Both the position numbers and the translations under genes were made by a program. The notes below the pieces were generated by a model. It was not told the origin of the DNA. It was given only the letters and a program-made list of their open reading frames with translations, and searched no databases. From Psychroserpens sp. SPM9 (lineage in GTDB: Bacteria > Bacteroidota > Bacteroidia > Flavobacteriales > Flavobacteriaceae): a DNA stretch of 64,000 bases. Position 1 is the first letter of the stretch, and every line of letters starts with the position of its first letter. Positions 63,922 through 64,000 of this stretch are shown piece by piece. The stretch is from positions 186,001 to 250,000 of the forward strand of contig NZ_JANZNR010000003.1 in the NCBI RefSeq assembly GCF_025153525.1. The letters are read 5' to 3'.

Positions 63922-64000
63922 ATGAAACTTAAATCACCTATTCTCTTAGTATTGCTCACTTGTATGACTTTTTCATTAGTAGCACAAGACTTAACTTTTG
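63922..64000 (+). CDS. Secreted protein, 3' truncated by the window edge
   Basis: An ATG at 63922 opens a frame that runs off the window after 26 codons. The visible part is a signal peptide (MKLKSPILLVLLTCMTFSLV, cleavage likely after AQ-D). Nothing of the mature protein is visible, so no family is named. Confidence 0.6.
   Translation, partial: MKLKSPILLVLLTCMTFSLVAQDLTF

Noticed and set aside
1-64000. CRISPR arrays, tRNA, rRNA, insertion sequences and long terminal repeats
   Set aside because: No regularly spaced repeats, tRNA-like cloverleaf, transposase motifs or matching inverted ends were seen on reading both strands.

Overview
The window is AT-rich, has almost no Shine-Dalgarno sites, and shows the marks of a marine Flavobacteriaceae (Bacteroidota) genome. 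These marks are a SusC/SusD pair, a type IX secretion C-terminal tail, gliding genes gldF and gldG, many lipoprotein signals of the form SC-[DNKE], and -7 boxes of the flavobacterial TAnnTTTG type. No rRNA, tRNA, CRISPR array, insertion sequence or prophage was seen.

Region A (1-18568) is one very long plus-strand operon that enters from the left edge. Nearly all gaps are 0-12 bases. It encodes two tandem GH144/PF10091-type proteins (the first cut by the window edge), an esterase, GH3, GH97, a second GH3, GH2 with a malectin-like tail, an acetyl-esterase-like hydrolase, an S1 sulfatase, a GH43-like enzyme with F5/8 and Fn3 domains, a secreted EEP-family hydrolase and a sugar-porter MFS protein. 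All the hydrolases carry export signals. GH144 plus GH3 suggests beta-1,2-glucan, but sulfatase, GH97, GH2 and GH43 point to a more complex, sulfated and acylated glycan. Its SusC/SusD pair is not in the window. A paralogue of the esterase (18741-19631) follows as a separate unit.

Region B (19715-42093) is a laminarin-type (beta-1,3/1,6-glucan) utilization locus. It has a membrane-tethered beta-propeller/Y_Y_Y/LuxR regulator, then SusC, SusD, a surface glycan-binding lipoprotein with a recent internal duplication, and a GH16 endo-beta-1,3-glucanase. After a strong hairpin comes a second operon with a cytoplasmic GH94/GH149-type phosphorylase, lipoprotein GH17, a clan GH-A lipoprotein, lipoprotein GH30, a GPH sugar symporter and a cytoplasmic GH17. 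A T9SS-exported protein and a LacI regulator close the locus. The logic is: bind and cut outside, import through SusCD, trim and debranch in the periplasm, import oligosaccharides with the GPH symporter, and finish by phosphorolysis and hydrolysis in the cytoplasm. A near-identical block ending TGTAGTGG lies exactly 31 bases upstream of a -7-like box before both susC and the T9SS gene, which suggests a shared regulon.

Region C (43341-64000) is mostly housekeeping. It holds a TPMT-like methyltransferase, a DUF4870 protein, dnaN, gldG and gldF with an undescribed BamE-like membrane protein gene overlapping both, a SAM hydrolase, phoH, purC, an acyltransferase-like membrane protein and an AgcS symporter. 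An acetaldehyde/acetate cluster follows: an AraC regulator divergent from aldehyde dehydrogenase, DUF779 and acs, with a clear 21-base-spaced direct repeat between the regulator and its target. The last genes are an orphan contractile-tail-tube-like gene, a Bcr/CflA exporter, a DUF1579 protein, a DinB-like protein and a GNAT acetyltransferase. The final secreted protein is cut by the right edge.
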